A DNA stretch of 64,000 nt from Mycobacterium bohemicum DSM 44277 (GTDB taxonomy: Bacteria; Actinomycetota; Actinomycetes; Mycobacteriales; Mycobacteriaceae), in assembly GCF_001053185.1 (NCBI RefSeq), contig NZ_CSTD01000001.1, positions 124,001-188,000 on the forward strand. The letters are read 5' to 3'. This document shows positions 1-8,467 of the stretch, piece by piece. A program made the translations under genes and the position numbers. The notes beneath the pieces were generated by a model. The model saw only the letters and a list, made by a program, of their open reading frames with translations, was not told the origin of the DNA and searched no databases. Numbering within the stretch: position 1 is the stretch's first letter; every line of letters starts with the position of its first letter.

Positions 1-1
1 G

Positions 2-1192
2 GACCGCCGCATCGTGGTGGTGTGCCGATCGGGGGGCCGGTCGGCGGCGGTCACCGCGTTGCTTCGCCATTCGGGCTTCGATGCCGTTAACCTGACCGGC
101 GGGATGTGCGCGTGGGCCGCTGCCGGTTTACCCGTGGTCAATGACGGCGGCGCCCCCGGTCTGGTAGTCCACCGCGAGGCGCCGCTGAACTGCGAAACCT
201 CGCCGGGCGCGCTCATCGGAAGCATCGTCACGCCCTCCACGAACTTCTACGTCCGCAACCACTTCTCAACTCCAGAGCTGGATCCGGAGCGATATGAATT
301 GACCGTCGAGGGAATCGTCGAGCGTCCGTTGCGCCTCCGCCTGCGCGATCTGCACAATTTGCCGGCGCAGTCGCTGGTCGCCACGCTCGAATGCGCCGGG
401 AACGGCCGGACGCGTTTCGACCCGCCCGTCGACGGCGAGCAGTGGCACTTCGGTGCCGCCAGCACGGCCGAGTGGACCGGTGTACCTCTCGCGGAGCTGC
501 TGGACCGGGCCGGTCTGTCGGCCTGCGCCCACGACGTCGTCTTCCGTGGGGCCGACTCGGGAATCGTCGACGGTGCGACTGCACCGGTGCGGTTCGAGCG
601 CGCCCTGTCCGTCGAGGACGCACGGCAATCCGGCGCGCTGGTCGCCTACGCGATGAACGGCGAACCGCTGCCCCTGCAGCACGGCCGTCCGGTCCGACTG
701 ATCGTGCCGGGTTGGTATTCGGTCGCGTCGGTCAAGTGGCTGACCGAGATCGAGGTGATCGGCCACCCGTTCGAGGCCTTCTTCCAGACGAAGCGGTACC
801 ACTACGAATTTGAGCGCGACGGCGAGGTGGTTCGCGAGCCCGTCCGCCTGCAGCGCGTGCGGGCGTTGATCGCCCAACCCACCGACGGTGCCTACGTCAG
901 CCCCGGAGACATCGTCGTGCGGGGAGTCGCGTGGTCGGGTGCGGCGCCGATCGACCGCGTCGACGTCTCCGTCGGCGGCGGACCGTGGCAACCCGCCAGG
1001 CTCCTGGGCGAACCCCGACGACACAGCTGGCAGTGGTGGGAGCTGTTCGCACGCTGCGATGCCCCGGGAGCCGTGACCGTGCGGGCGCGGGCGACCGACC
1101 AGGCCGGCAACACACAGCCCGACGAGCCCGAGTGGAATCGGCTCGGCTATGGCGGCAACGCGATCCAGACCGTGTCGATCGTGGTGGCGTAA
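2..1192 (+). CDS. Rhodanese-sulfite oxidase fusion (5' truncated by window)
   Basis: The frame is open from the first base, so the true start lies upstream. The first 45 or so codons are the end of a rhodanese domain: the persulfide-forming loop CRSGGRS is visible, with its Cys at bases 23-25, followed by the usual LTGGMxAW ending. The rest is an oxidoreductase molybdopterin-binding domain with the Cys Mo-ligand motif LECAGNGR, then a C-terminal Ig-like dimerisation domain. The family oxidises sulfite or related S/N-oxides using Mo-molybdopterin. Fusion to a sulfurtransferase suggests coupling of persulfide release to sulfite oxidation; that is inference. It converges with the nitrate reductase locus. 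No signal peptide can be judged because the N-terminus is missing. Confidence 0.88.
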   Translation, partial: DRRIVVVCRSGGRSAAVTALLRHSGFDAVNLTGGMCAWAAAGLPVVNDGGAPGLVVHREAPLNCETSPGALIGSIVTPSTNFYVRNHFSTPELDPERYELTVEGIVERPLRLRLRDLHNLPAQSLVATLECAGNGRTRFDPPVDGEQWHFGAASTAEWTGVPLAELLDRAGLSACAHDVVFRGADSGIVDGATAPVRFERALSVEDARQSGALVAYAMNGEPLPLQHGRPVRLIVPGWYSVASVKWLTEIEVIGHPFEAFFQTKRYHYEFERDGEVVREPVRLQRVRALIAQPTDGAYVSPGDIVVRGVAWSGAAPIDRVDVSVGGGPWQPARLLGEPRRHSWQWWELFARCDAPGAVTVRARATDQAGNTQPDEPEWNRLGYGGNAIQTVSIVVA

Positions 1193-1201
1193 GGCGGTCC
1201 G

Positions 1202-1507
1202 CTACCGGCTGGACATGAATTCGGCGGCGTCCTTCGAGCGCAGGCCGTTTCCGGCGGCGAGGTCGCACGAGCACTGCGGTGCGCCCCGGTGCAGCCACAT
1301 CTGAGTCCCGCGCTTGCGCATGAGGTGCTGCGCGTAGACCCTGTCGCGCTGTTGCTGGGAGAACACCATGTCCAGGTTGACGGGCAACCCGGCCCAGTCG
1401 ACTTCCTCGGGCGACCCCTGGTCGCCGGCCGGGCCGTCGAACCCGGCGTCGCGCCTCGGCCGACCGTGCAGCGGGCAGATATCGCGGCCGCTGTGCTCCC
1501 TAGCCAC
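1202..1507 (-). pseudogene. Internally deleted remnant of a second nitrate reductase/flavoprotein gene
   Basis: A 101-codon frame begins at GTG 1507 (or GTG 1513) behind a strong GAGGAGG ribosome site. Its first residues, (M)AREH, mirror the (M)SRES start of the full nitrate reductase, and the leader GAGGGACGT is shared. The middle, VFSQQQRDRVYAQHLMRK, matches [18 protein letters not shown] near the C-terminus of the big enzyme. At DNA level 1300-1385 aligns to 1813-1898 with high identity, direct orientation, offset about 513. After that the reading diverges and the terminal NADPH-domain motif is lost. It contains CPLHGRPR, which resembles a Rieske fragment but lacks the second Cys-His pair. 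I read it as a tandem copy that lost almost everything between start and 3' end. It may still be translated; no function is proposed. Confidence 0.6.
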
Positions 1508-1563
1508 GCCCACGTCCCTCCTCGGATCCGAAACAGGTCTTCAGGCGATGGTGCGCCGGGCAT

Positions 1564-1601
1564 GTTTCGGCCGCGGATGCGCGACGTTTCGGCCGCATTA
1601 C
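1564..1601 (-). promoter_or_regulatory. GlnR-like box, copy A (upstream of the remnant)
   Basis: Read on the minus strand: GTAAT at 1601-1597, six bases, GAAAC at 1590-1586, then a second GAAAC at 1568-1564, exactly 22 bases after the first. This spacing is that of actinobacterial GlnR boxes (GTnAC-n6-GAAAC repeated at 22 bp); the second a-site is degenerate (CATCC). It sits about 55-90 bases before the remnant start. Assignment to GlnR is inference from the consensus. Confidence 0.5.
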
Positions 1602-1627
1602 GGGTTGCTGGGTACTGCGCGGTCGCC

Positions 1628-4600
1628 CTAGTAGACGTCGCGGTGATAGCGCTTGGCGGCGCTCAGCGACCGCACGTAATCCCTGGCCGCGTCGGGTCCG
1701 AGCCGGCCGTGTTCGGCCGCGATCTCGCAGAGCGTACGGTCGACGTCCTTGGCCATCGGGTCGGCGTTGCCGCAGACGTACAGCTGCGCGCCGTCCTGCA
1801 GCCAGCGCCACAGCTGGGCGCCCTTGGTCCGCATCAGGTGCTGCACGTAGACCTTGTCGCGCTGGTCGCGGGAGAACGCCAGGTCGAGTTCGGTGAGGAA
1901 TCCGTCGGCGCGCATCTGCTCGATCTCGTCGCGGTAGTAGAAGTCGGTGGCGGCGTGCCGTTCGCCGAAGAACAGCCAGTTCGGGCCGGTGTGGCCGAGC
2001 GCCCGGCGTTCCTGCAGGAAGCCGCGGAACGGCGCGATCCCGGTGCCCGGCCCGATCATGATCATCGGCGTCTGCGGGTCACTCGGCGGCCGGAAGTTGC
2101 TCGACGGCTGCAGGAAGACGGCGATCCGGTCGCCCGGCGAGCGGTCGGCGAGATACGTCGAGCACACCCCCCGGCGCGGGACGCCCTGGAAGTTGTAGCG
2201 CACCGGCGAGACGGTCAGGTGGACTTCACCCGGGTACTGTTTGGGGCTCGACGAGATCGAATACAGCCGCGGCGCAAGCCGTTTGAGGACCCGCACCCAC
2301 TCGTGGGCCGACGCGGAGACCGGCAGCTGCGCGAGCAGGTCGATCAACTGCCGCCCCCACGTCCAATCACTCAGGGCCGCTTTGTTTTCCGGCTTCAGCA
2401 GCTCGGCGAGCGTGGCGTCGCCCGTGCGCTCCTGCACGAACCGCAACAGGTCCCGGCTGAGGTGGGCGATCTCGAGTCGCTCGGTCAGCGCGGTGCGCAA
2501 GGACATCAGGCCGTGCTCTCCGACCTCGACCGGGGTCTGCCCGTCCAGTCCGGTCACCGACAGCCATTCGTCGACCAGGCGGTCGCTGTTGCGCGGCCAC
2601 ACCCCCAGCGCGTCGCCGGCCTCGTAGCGGACGGTGTCCTCGGGCAGGCCGAACACCAACTGCCGCACGTCCTTCGCCGACTTCGGATGGCTCAGCGTGA
2701 CGTTGTGGATGATCCCGGTGATCAGGGGATTCTTCTTGCTGTAGCCCGGCGCGTGGGACTGGCTCGCCGGGCGCGGGCGCGCGGCCGTGGGCGCCGACGG
2801 CGTTGCAGCCGGCGCCGCACCGTCGCGCGCGCGTGTCAGCTCAGCGATCACCCGGGTCAACCAGGTGCCCGCGGACTCGTCGTAGTCCGGTTCGCAGTCG
2901 ACGCGCTCGACGAGGCGGGTGGCTCCCAGCTCTGCGAGGCGCTGGTCGAGCTTGCGTCCGTGGCCGCAGAAGTCGTCGTAGTTGGAATCGCCCAGGGCGA
3001 GCACCGCATAGCGGGTGTCAGTGAATCCGGGTGCGCCGTCGGCGCTTAACGCCCGCCACAGGGCCGCACCGTTGTCCGGTGGCTCGCCGTCACCGGTGGT
3101 GCTGGTGATCAGCAGCAGCTCCCTGACCGTGGGCAGCTTGCCGGCGTCGAAGTCGTCCATGCCGTGCAGGGCGACCGGCAGGCCGGCCTCGCCCAGCCGG
3201 GCGGCCACCTCGCCGGCGAGCTCTTCGGCGTTGCCGGTCTGCGACGCCCACAGCACCACCACGGGTGCGCGCGCGAACAGGCCGGCGAGCAGCCCGTCCA
3301 CCCACAGCCGGGTCGCCGAATCGAACGGGGCGCTCGGCGGCAGCGTGGGCACCCCGGCCCTGCGGCGGCCCGCCTCCGAACGCAGGCCGCTGACCAACCC
3401 GGCGAGATACGCGCGGCCGAGCGGGCCGAACTGCGGCGCCGGTTCGTTACCGATGCCGAGGAGCTCGGCGAGGGCGTCGACCTTGGCGGGGCTGACCGCG
3501 TCGGACGGCTCCGCGGCCGGATCCTGTTCGGCGACGGCGACCTTGGTCAGGGTGACCGCGCAAGCCTTGAATTCCAGTTGATGGGAGATGGGGTCGGCGG
3601 CGTCGTTGGTGACGGCGTTGATCGACAGGTATTCGCCGAACGCGTCGTTCCAGTGGAACGGCGCAAAGCAGTTGCCCGGCCGCACCCGGTCGGTCACGAC
3701 GGACGGGAGCACGGCCCGCCCACGGCGGGAGGCAATTTCGAGCGGGTCGCCCTCGGTCACGCCCAGCCGGGCGGCGTCGTCGGGGTGGATCTCCACGAAC
3801 GGCCCGGAATTCAGCTTGTTGAGCTTGGCGACCTTGCCGGTCTTGGTCATCGTGTGCCATTGGTGCGCGAGGCGCCCGGTGTTGAGCAGGAATCCGAAGT
3901 CGTCGTCCGGCATCTCCTGCGGCAGCAGGTGCGGCCGGGGGAAGAACACGGCGCGGCCGCTGGGCGTGGGAAAGGCCAGCCGGGGTGTCGAGCCGTCCTC
4001 GCGAACTAAACGGCTCTGGCTGACGCCGTCGTTCAGGTACCGAATCGGGTTGCGGTCGCCGCCATCCGGGGGGCAGGGCCACTGCAGCGGCGTCCGGCGC
4101 AGCCGGTCGTAACTGGTGCCGCGCAGGTCGTAGCCCGTGGCGAGGTTCGAAAACCGCTTGATCTCCTCGAACACCTCCTCCGCGGACTGGTAGCCGAAGG
4201 CGTCGGAATATCCCATCGCGCAGGCGATCCGGGCGATGATCTGCCAGTCCGGCAGCGCCTCGCCCGGCGCGGCGACGGCCGGTTGGAACAGCGTGAGGTT
4301 GCGCTCGGAGTTGACCATGACGCCCTCGGACTCGGTCCACAGGGCTGCCGGGAGCAACACGTCGGCGTACGCGTTGGTCTCGGTTTCGGCGAACGCGTCC
4401 TGGGCGATGACGAGCTCGGCGCCCTCCAGACCCTCAAGCACGGTCCGGCGATTGGCCACGGTGGCAACGGGATTGGTGCACACGATCCAGCACGCCTTGA
4501 TGCGGCCGTCGGCCAGGCGGGTGAACATGTCGACCGTGCCGTTGATGAGGTCGCTGCGCAGCGAACCGCGGGGGAGGCCCCACTGGTCCTCGACGAAGGC

Positions 4601-5719
4601 GCGGTCGTCGGCGCGGAGCACCGAGCGCTGCCCGGGCAGCCCGGGTCCCATGTAACCCATTTCGCGGCCGCCCATCGCATTGGGTTGGCCGGTGAGCGAG
4701 AACGGGCCGCTGCCCGGTTTGCAGATCGCGCCGGTGGCCAGGTGCAGGTTGCAGATCGCGTTGGTGTTCCAGGTGCCGTGGGTGCTCTGGTTGAGCCCCA
4801 TCGTCCAGCAGCTCATCCAGTTCGCGGCCTCGCCGATCCAGCGCGCCGCGGTGCGGATGTCGTCGGCGGGGATGCCGGTGATCGCGCTGACGTGCTCGGG
4901 GGTGAACTGCTCGAGGAAGCCGGGCATCGCCTCCCAGCCCTCGGTGAACTCGGCGATGAAGTCGTCGTCGGTGTGGCCGTTTTCGACGATCAGGTGCAGC
5001 AGGCCGTTGAGCAGCGCGAGGTCGGTGCCGGGCGTGATCTGCAGGAACAGGTCGGCCTTGTCCGCGGTCGCGGTGCGGCGCGGGTCGACGACGATCAGCT
5101 TGGCCCCGGCCTTGACGCGATCCATCATGCGCAGGAACAGGATTGGGTGGCAGTCGGCCATGTTGGCGCCGATGACGAAAAAGACGTCGGCGTGCTCGAA
5201 GTCCTGGTATGACCCCGGTGGTCCGTCCGCGCCCAGCGACAGCTTGTAGCCCGACCCCGCGCTGGCCATGCACAGCCGCGAATTCGCCTCGATCTGGTTG
5301 GTGCCGATGAACCCCTTGGTCAGCTTGTTCGCCAGGTACTGCGCCTCGATCGACATCTGCCCCGAGACGTACATCGCGAAGGAGTCGGGGCCGTGCTCGT
5401 CGATGATGTCCCGTAATCGTTGCGCGCACTGGGCGATCGCGGTGTCCATGTCGACCGGCTCGAGCGGCTCGCCGCGGTCGGACCGCACGTGCGCCGACTC
5501 GATCCGGCCCGGCGCGGCGAGCATGTCCGCCGTCGTCGCGCCCTTCGTGCACAGCCGACCGAAGTTGGCCGGGTGTTGTTTATTGCCAATCGACTTCGTG
5601 ACGTGACGGCGCTCGCTTTGTGGGTCGCTTGTGACCTGTAACACCATGCCGCACCCCACGCCGCAGTAAGCGCACATGGTGTTCACGGCGTCAGTCGACG
5701 CCCTGGACTCCCTTGACAC
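1628..5719 (-). CDS. Assimilatory nitrate reductase fused to NADPH-flavin reductase
   Basis: The 1363-residue protein carries a complete electron path to nitrate in one chain. The N-terminus has a [4Fe-4S] motif (Cys16, Cys19, Cys23, Cys57), then about 700 residues of molybdopterin-guanine-dinucleotide oxidoreductase of NasA/NarB type. From about residue 815 comes a flavodoxin-like FMN domain (ASQTGNAEE), from about 995 a CPR/CysJ-type FAD domain (RLYSISSSP), and near 1215 an NADPH-binding motif (GPGTGIAPF), ending in an aromatic Tyr. Such fusions are annotated in mycobacteria as bifunctional nitrate reductase/sulfite reductase flavoprotein. The start GTG 5719 was chosen over a longer frame (to 5893) because of the ribosome site GGGAGGGACGT and because the Fe-S motif follows closely. 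Likely cytoplasmic, and nitrogen-regulated through the GlnR-like box upstream. Confidence 0.92.
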   Translation of the reverse strand: MSRESRASTDAVNTMCAYCGVGCGMVLQVTSDPQSERRHVTKSIGNKQHPANFGRLCTKGATTADMLAAPGRIESAHVRSDRGEPLEPVDMDTAIAQCAQRLRDIIDEHGPDSFAMYVSGQMSIEAQYLANKLTKGFIGTNQIEANSRLCMASAGSGYKLSLGADGPPGSYQDFEHADVFFVIGANMADCHPILFLRMMDRVKAGAKLIVVDPRRTATADKADLFLQITPGTDLALLNGLLHLIVENGHTDDDFIAEFTEGWEAMPGFLEQFTPEHVSAITGIPADDIRTAARWIGEAANWMSCWTMGLNQSTHGTWNTNAICNLHLATGAICKPGSGPFSLTGQPNAMGGREMGYMGPGLPGQRSVLRADDRAFVEDQWGLPRGSLRSDLINGTVDMFTRLADGRIKACWIVCTNPVATVANRRTVLEGLEGAELVIAQDAFAETETNAYADVLLPAALWTESEGVMVNSERNLTLFQPAVAAPGEALPDWQIIARIACAMGYSDAFGYQSAEEVFEEIKRFSNLATGYDLRGTSYDRLRRTPLQWPCPPDGGDRNPIRYLNDGVSQSRLVREDGSTPRLAFPTPSGRAVFFPRPHLLPQEMPDDDFGFLLNTGRLAHQWHTMTKTGKVAKLNKLNSGPFVEIHPDDAARLGVTEGDPLEIASRRGRAVLPSVVTDRVRPGNCFAPFHWNDAFGEYLSINAVTNDAADPISHQLEFKACAVTLTKVAVAEQDPAAEPSDAVSPAKVDALAELLGIGNEPAPQFGPLGRAYLAGLVSGLRSEAGRRRAGVPTLPPSAPFDSATRLWVDGLLAGLFARAPVVVLWASQTGNAEELAGEVAARLGEAGLPVALHGMDDFDAGKLPTVRELLLITSTTGDGEPPDNGAALWRALSADGAPGFTDTRYAVLALGDSNYDDFCGHGRKLDQRLAELGATRLVERVDCEPDYDESAGTWLTRVIAELTRARDGAAPAATPSAPTAARPRPASQSHAPGYSKKNPLITGIIHNVTLSHPKSAKDVRQLVFGLPEDTVRYEAGDALGVWPRNSDRLVDEWLSVTGLDGQTPVEVGEHGLMSLRTALTERLEIAHLSRDLLRFVQERTGDATLAELLKPENKAALSDWTWGRQLIDLLAQLPVSASAHEWVRVLKRLAPRLYSISSSPKQYPGEVHLTVSPVRYNFQGVPRRGVCSTYLADRSPGDRIAVFLQPSSNFRPPSDPQTPMIMIGPGTGIAPFRGFLQERRALGHTGPNWLFFGERHAATDFYYRDEIEQMRADGFLTELDLAFSRDQRDKVYVQHLMRTKGAQLWRWLQDGAQLYVCGNADPMAKDVDRTLCEIAAEHGRLGPDAARDYVRSLSAAKRYHRDVY

Positions 5720-5893
5720 GCTTGACGTCCCTCCCTCTAGTGGCGCGTAGGGTCGGCTCCGCGCGCCGCAAAGTCCCGCGAAATCCCAGTCCCGCAAAGG
5801 CGTTGTGAGGCAATGCCGGAGCGCTGTCGAACCACGGCCGGCGAAGCCAAAAGCCAGTTCAACGCCAGTTAAAAGCCAGTGTGCGGCAACCAT

Positions 5894-5930
5894 GTTTCCG
5901 TGCCGAGGCGCGAAATTTCGGCCGTTTTAC
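5894..5930 (-). promoter_or_regulatory. GlnR-like box, copy B (nitrate reductase promoter region)
   Basis: Minus-strand reading gives GTAAA (5930-5926), six bases, GAAAT (5919-5915), and GAAAC (5898-5894) 21 bases on. It aligns base for base with copy A over about 45 bp, including the trailing CATG and a following GnCGCAC. It lies about 175-210 bases upstream of the nitrate reductase start. The 403-bp gap 5720-6122 otherwise shows only the divergent promoter for the lipoprotein gene and no further gene. Confidence 0.45.
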
Positions 5931-6122
5931 GGCTTCCTCTCAACGGGCCGGGGGCCGTTGTGAATACACCGGGAGGTCGAGGTGCCGCGGATCGCGTCGT
6001 CGCAGGTCATCGTCGACCCGCCGCCGTTCTCCAGGCTACTGGCGGCGCCGCCGGGCCGCCCGCCCCAGCGGCGTCTCTGACCAAACCAACGGCAGTTTCA
6101 CAGCCTTCGCTAAGCTCACCGC

Positions 6123-6617
6123 GTGCGTCGGCTGATGGTGATCCTGCTCGTCTTGCTGGCCGCCGGCTGCGGCGGGAAGGCGGCGACGACCCAGAACGGA
6201 CCGACGACGAACCGGCCCGGCCCTTGCAAGGAATCCGAGGGGCCGACGGACGACACGGTGCGCCGGTCCATCGCCTCCGTCCCGATCGCGACCCCGGGCA
6301 CCAATTGGGTCGAAATCGGCCGGGGGCACACGAACAACTGCCGCTTGTACTGGGTGCAGATCATCCCGACCATCGCCAGCGAATCCACTCCCCAGCAGTT
6401 GTTGTTTTTCGACCACAACACGCCCCTGGGCACGCCCACCCCGAACCCGAAGCCGTATATCACCGTGCTGCCGCCCGCCGACGACACCGTCACGGTGCAA
6501 TACCGATGGCGGAAGGAAAAGGACGACGAGTGCTGCCCCACCGGAGTCGGCACGGTCAAGTTTCGCATCGGACCAGACAGCAAATTGCAAGCTGTCGGCA
6601 AGGTCCCGAACCAGTAA
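6123..6617 (+). CDS. lppP: LppP/LprE-family lipoprotein
   Basis: A 164-residue exported lipoprotein. The N-terminus MRRLMVILLVLLAAGC is a short signal peptide ending in a lipobox, so Cys16 is the expected lipidation site. Downstream Cys residues (for example CKESEG, NNCRLYW, ECCPTG) probably form disulfides outside the membrane. The body matches the mycobacterial LppP/LprE domain, which is predicted to bind small ligands but has no proven activity. The start GTG 6123 follows a -10-like TAAGCT (6110-6115) by seven bases, so the mRNA is probably leaderless; ATG 6135 is an alternative. Next to narK as in M. tuberculosis (Rv2330c-Rv2329c), from memory. Confidence 0.8.
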   Translation: MRRLMVILLVLLAAGCGGKAATTQNGPTTNRPGPCKESEGPTDDTVRRSIASVPIATPGTNWVEIGRGHTNNCRLYWVQIIPTIASESTPQQLLFFDHNTPLGTPTPNPKPYITVLPPADDTVTVQYRWRKEKDDECCPTGVGTVKFRIGPDSKLQAVGKVPNQ

Positions 6618-7045
6618 CGTTGTGTTACAACGGGATCACACCGCTGTGAGGTGAGCGCCGCACTTCCTCCCGGCAAGATCGGGATTTTATGCGTGTTTCC
6701 TGCGACGAAAAGATCCGCTCCGCCTTGTAAAAATTACGAATGGCTACTCGCGTGCGGGAATATGCCGCGCGCGTCGCACGTCAATTGGTGGCCCGGGGCC
6801 CAGTGATCGGTAGCGGATCTTCACAGGCGTTATCCAGCGAATTCCTACCGCGAGATACGCGATTAACAGGCCGTTCCTGTCATCCTGAAAAACGTTGCCG
6901 GAAAGCCGCAGCCTACAAGCGGGCTGCCGATAGGGATGGGACGGCGTGCTGCGGTCCAGCCATGACCGAACGCCTTATGCACTGTCGCTGAGGCGATTCG
7001 AAAGCTACGTGCAACGCCTACGAATCCGACGTGAAAGGCAGGTTG
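6618..7045. other. Gene-free gap between lppP and narK (428 bp)
   Basis: No convincing gene. A small inverted repeat GTAAC-n5-GTTAC spans 6614-6628, overlapping the lppP stop. The stretch 6685-6745 is AT-richer than its surroundings and is a plausible place for the narK promoter, but I see no clean regulator box there. Confidence 0.4.
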
Positions 7046-8467
7046 ATGACGAAGTCACGGCGCATCGTGCACTGGGATCCGGAGGATCAATCGGCGTGGG
7101 AGACCAACAACAGCGTCATCGCCCGCCGCAATCTGATCTGGTCGATCGTTACCTCGCACGTCGCCTTTTCGATCTGGTACCTGTGGTCGGTGATGGTGCT
7201 GTTCATGCCGCACTCCGTCTACGGTTTTTCCACCGGCGACAAGCTCCTGATCGGCGCGACGGCATCGTTGGTGGGGGCCCTCACGCGCGTCCCCTATGCG
7301 ATGGCCAATGCCAAGTTCGGCGGCCGTAACTTGGCGGTTTTCTCGTCGCTGATACTCCTGATCCCCACTGCGGGAGCGATTTTCCTGCTGGCCAATCCGG
7401 GCCTGCCGTTGTGGCCGTATCTGTTGTGCGCCGCGCTGACCGGGCTGGGCGGGGCCAATTACTCGGGCTCGCTGGCCAACGCCGAAGCCTTCTACCCGCA
7501 GCGGTTCAAGGGCTTCGCGCTCGGTTTGACCGGCGGGATGGCCAACCTCGGGTCGGCGGCCATTCAGGCGGTCGGGCTGGTCGTGCTGGCCACCGCGGGC
7601 CACGAGGCGCCCTACTGGGTGTGCGCGATCTACCTGGTTCTGCTGTCCGTGGCCGGGCTGGGCGCGGCGCTGTTCATGAACAACCTGCACTACCGCATCG
7701 ATACGACTCACCTCAAAGCCGTGTTCACGATCCCCGACTCGTGGGGCATCTCGTTTCTGTATCTGTGCTGTTCCGGGTCCTTCCTCGGTTTTGCCTTCGC
7801 GTTCGGGCAACTGCTCCAGCACAACTTCGTGGCCAGCGGGCAAAGCTATGGGCAGGCGTCCTTGCACGCCTCCGAGATCGCCTTCATCGGGCCGCTGCTG
7901 GGGTCGGTGGCGCGTGTTGTCGGCGGCAGGCTGAGCGACCGCTTCGGTGGCGGCCGCGTCGCCTTGGCCTTGTTGGCGGGCATGATCGTCGGCGGAGTGT
8001 TCGTCGTCGGCGTCAGCACCCACGATGACTTCACCCACGGGCCCAGCGGGCGCATGACGGTTGCCACGATGCTTGCCTACGTCGCCAGTTTCATGTGGCT
8101 GTTCGTCTTTTCCGGTGCGGGCAAGGCGGCGGTGTACAAGCTGATCCCGTCGGTGTTCGACGAGCGCAGCCGCACCCTTTTCGCCGGCGACACCGAACGC
8201 CGCGAGTGGGCGCGGGTGATGTCGGGATCGTTGATCGGCTTGGCGGGCGCCTGCGGGGCGCTGGGCGGGGTGGGGATCAACCTGGCCTTGCGCCAGTCCT
8301 ATCGGAGCACCGGCACCGAGACGCCGGCCTTCTTGATCTTCCTGGGGTGTTACGTGCTGGCCGCCATCCTGATCTGGGCGCGCTACGTGCGGCCGCGGCA
8401 GGGCGTTGTGCAGGCGTCGGCGCAGCCGGGCTTGGAGATCATCGCCGAGCAGGCCGTCAGCCCGTGA
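7046..8467 (+). CDS. narK1: NarK-family nitrate/nitrite transporter
   Basis: A 473-residue major facilitator superfamily protein with about 12 membrane segments. The N-terminal HWDPED and the glycine-rich segment GGMANLGSA are typical of the NarK/NNP family, which carries nitrate in and/or nitrite out. ATG 7046 is preferred over GTG 7031 because AAAGGCAGG lies just ahead of it. Position beside lppP matches Rv2329c (narK1) in M. tuberculosis; the PE23 gene that follows there is absent here. Together with the nitrate reductase it would supply substrate for assimilation, although the two are not co-transcribed. Its last 11 bases overlap the 3' end of the convergent acyl-CoA dehydrogenase gene. 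Confidence 0.88.
   Translation: MTKSRRIVHWDPEDQSAWETNNSVIARRNLIWSIVTSHVAFSIWYLWSVMVLFMPHSVYGFSTGDKLLIGATASLVGALTRVPYAMANAKFGGRNLAVFSSLILLIPTAGAIFLLANPGLPLWPYLLCAALTGLGGANYSGSLANAEAFYPQRFKGFALGLTGGMANLGSAAIQAVGLVVLATAGHEAPYWVCAIYLVLLSVAGLGAALFMNNLHYRIDTTHLKAVFTIPDSWGISFLYLCCSGSFLGFAFAFGQLLQHNFVASGQSYGQASLHASEIAFIGPLLGSVARVVGGRLSDRFGGGRVALALLAGMIVGGVFVVGVSTHDDFTHGPSGRMTVATMLAYVASFMWLFVFSGAGKAAVYKLIPSVFDERSRTLFAGDTERREWARVMSGSLIGLAGACGALGGVGINLALRQSYRSTGTETPAFLIFLGCYVLAAILIWARYVRPRQGVVQASAQPGLEIIAEQAVSP

Noticed and set aside
1202..1513. CPLHGRPR in the nitrate reductase remnant as a Rieske ferredoxin (NirD-like)
   Set aside because: Only one Cys-His pair occurs; the second Cys-x2-His of Rieske proteins is missing and the rest aligns with the flavoprotein C-terminus.
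1289..3049. Long plus-strand open frames (for example 1289-3049 and 13750-15726 on the other strand) opposite large genes
   Set aside because: They are antisense shadows produced by GC-rich third positions; amino acid content is Arg/Gln/His/Asp-rich with no domain, and the opposite strand encodes full enzyme families.
6614..6745. GlnR box upstream of narK
   Set aside because: GTAAC and GTAAA half-sites are present, but none has a GAAAC partner at the six-base spacing, so the evidence is too weak.
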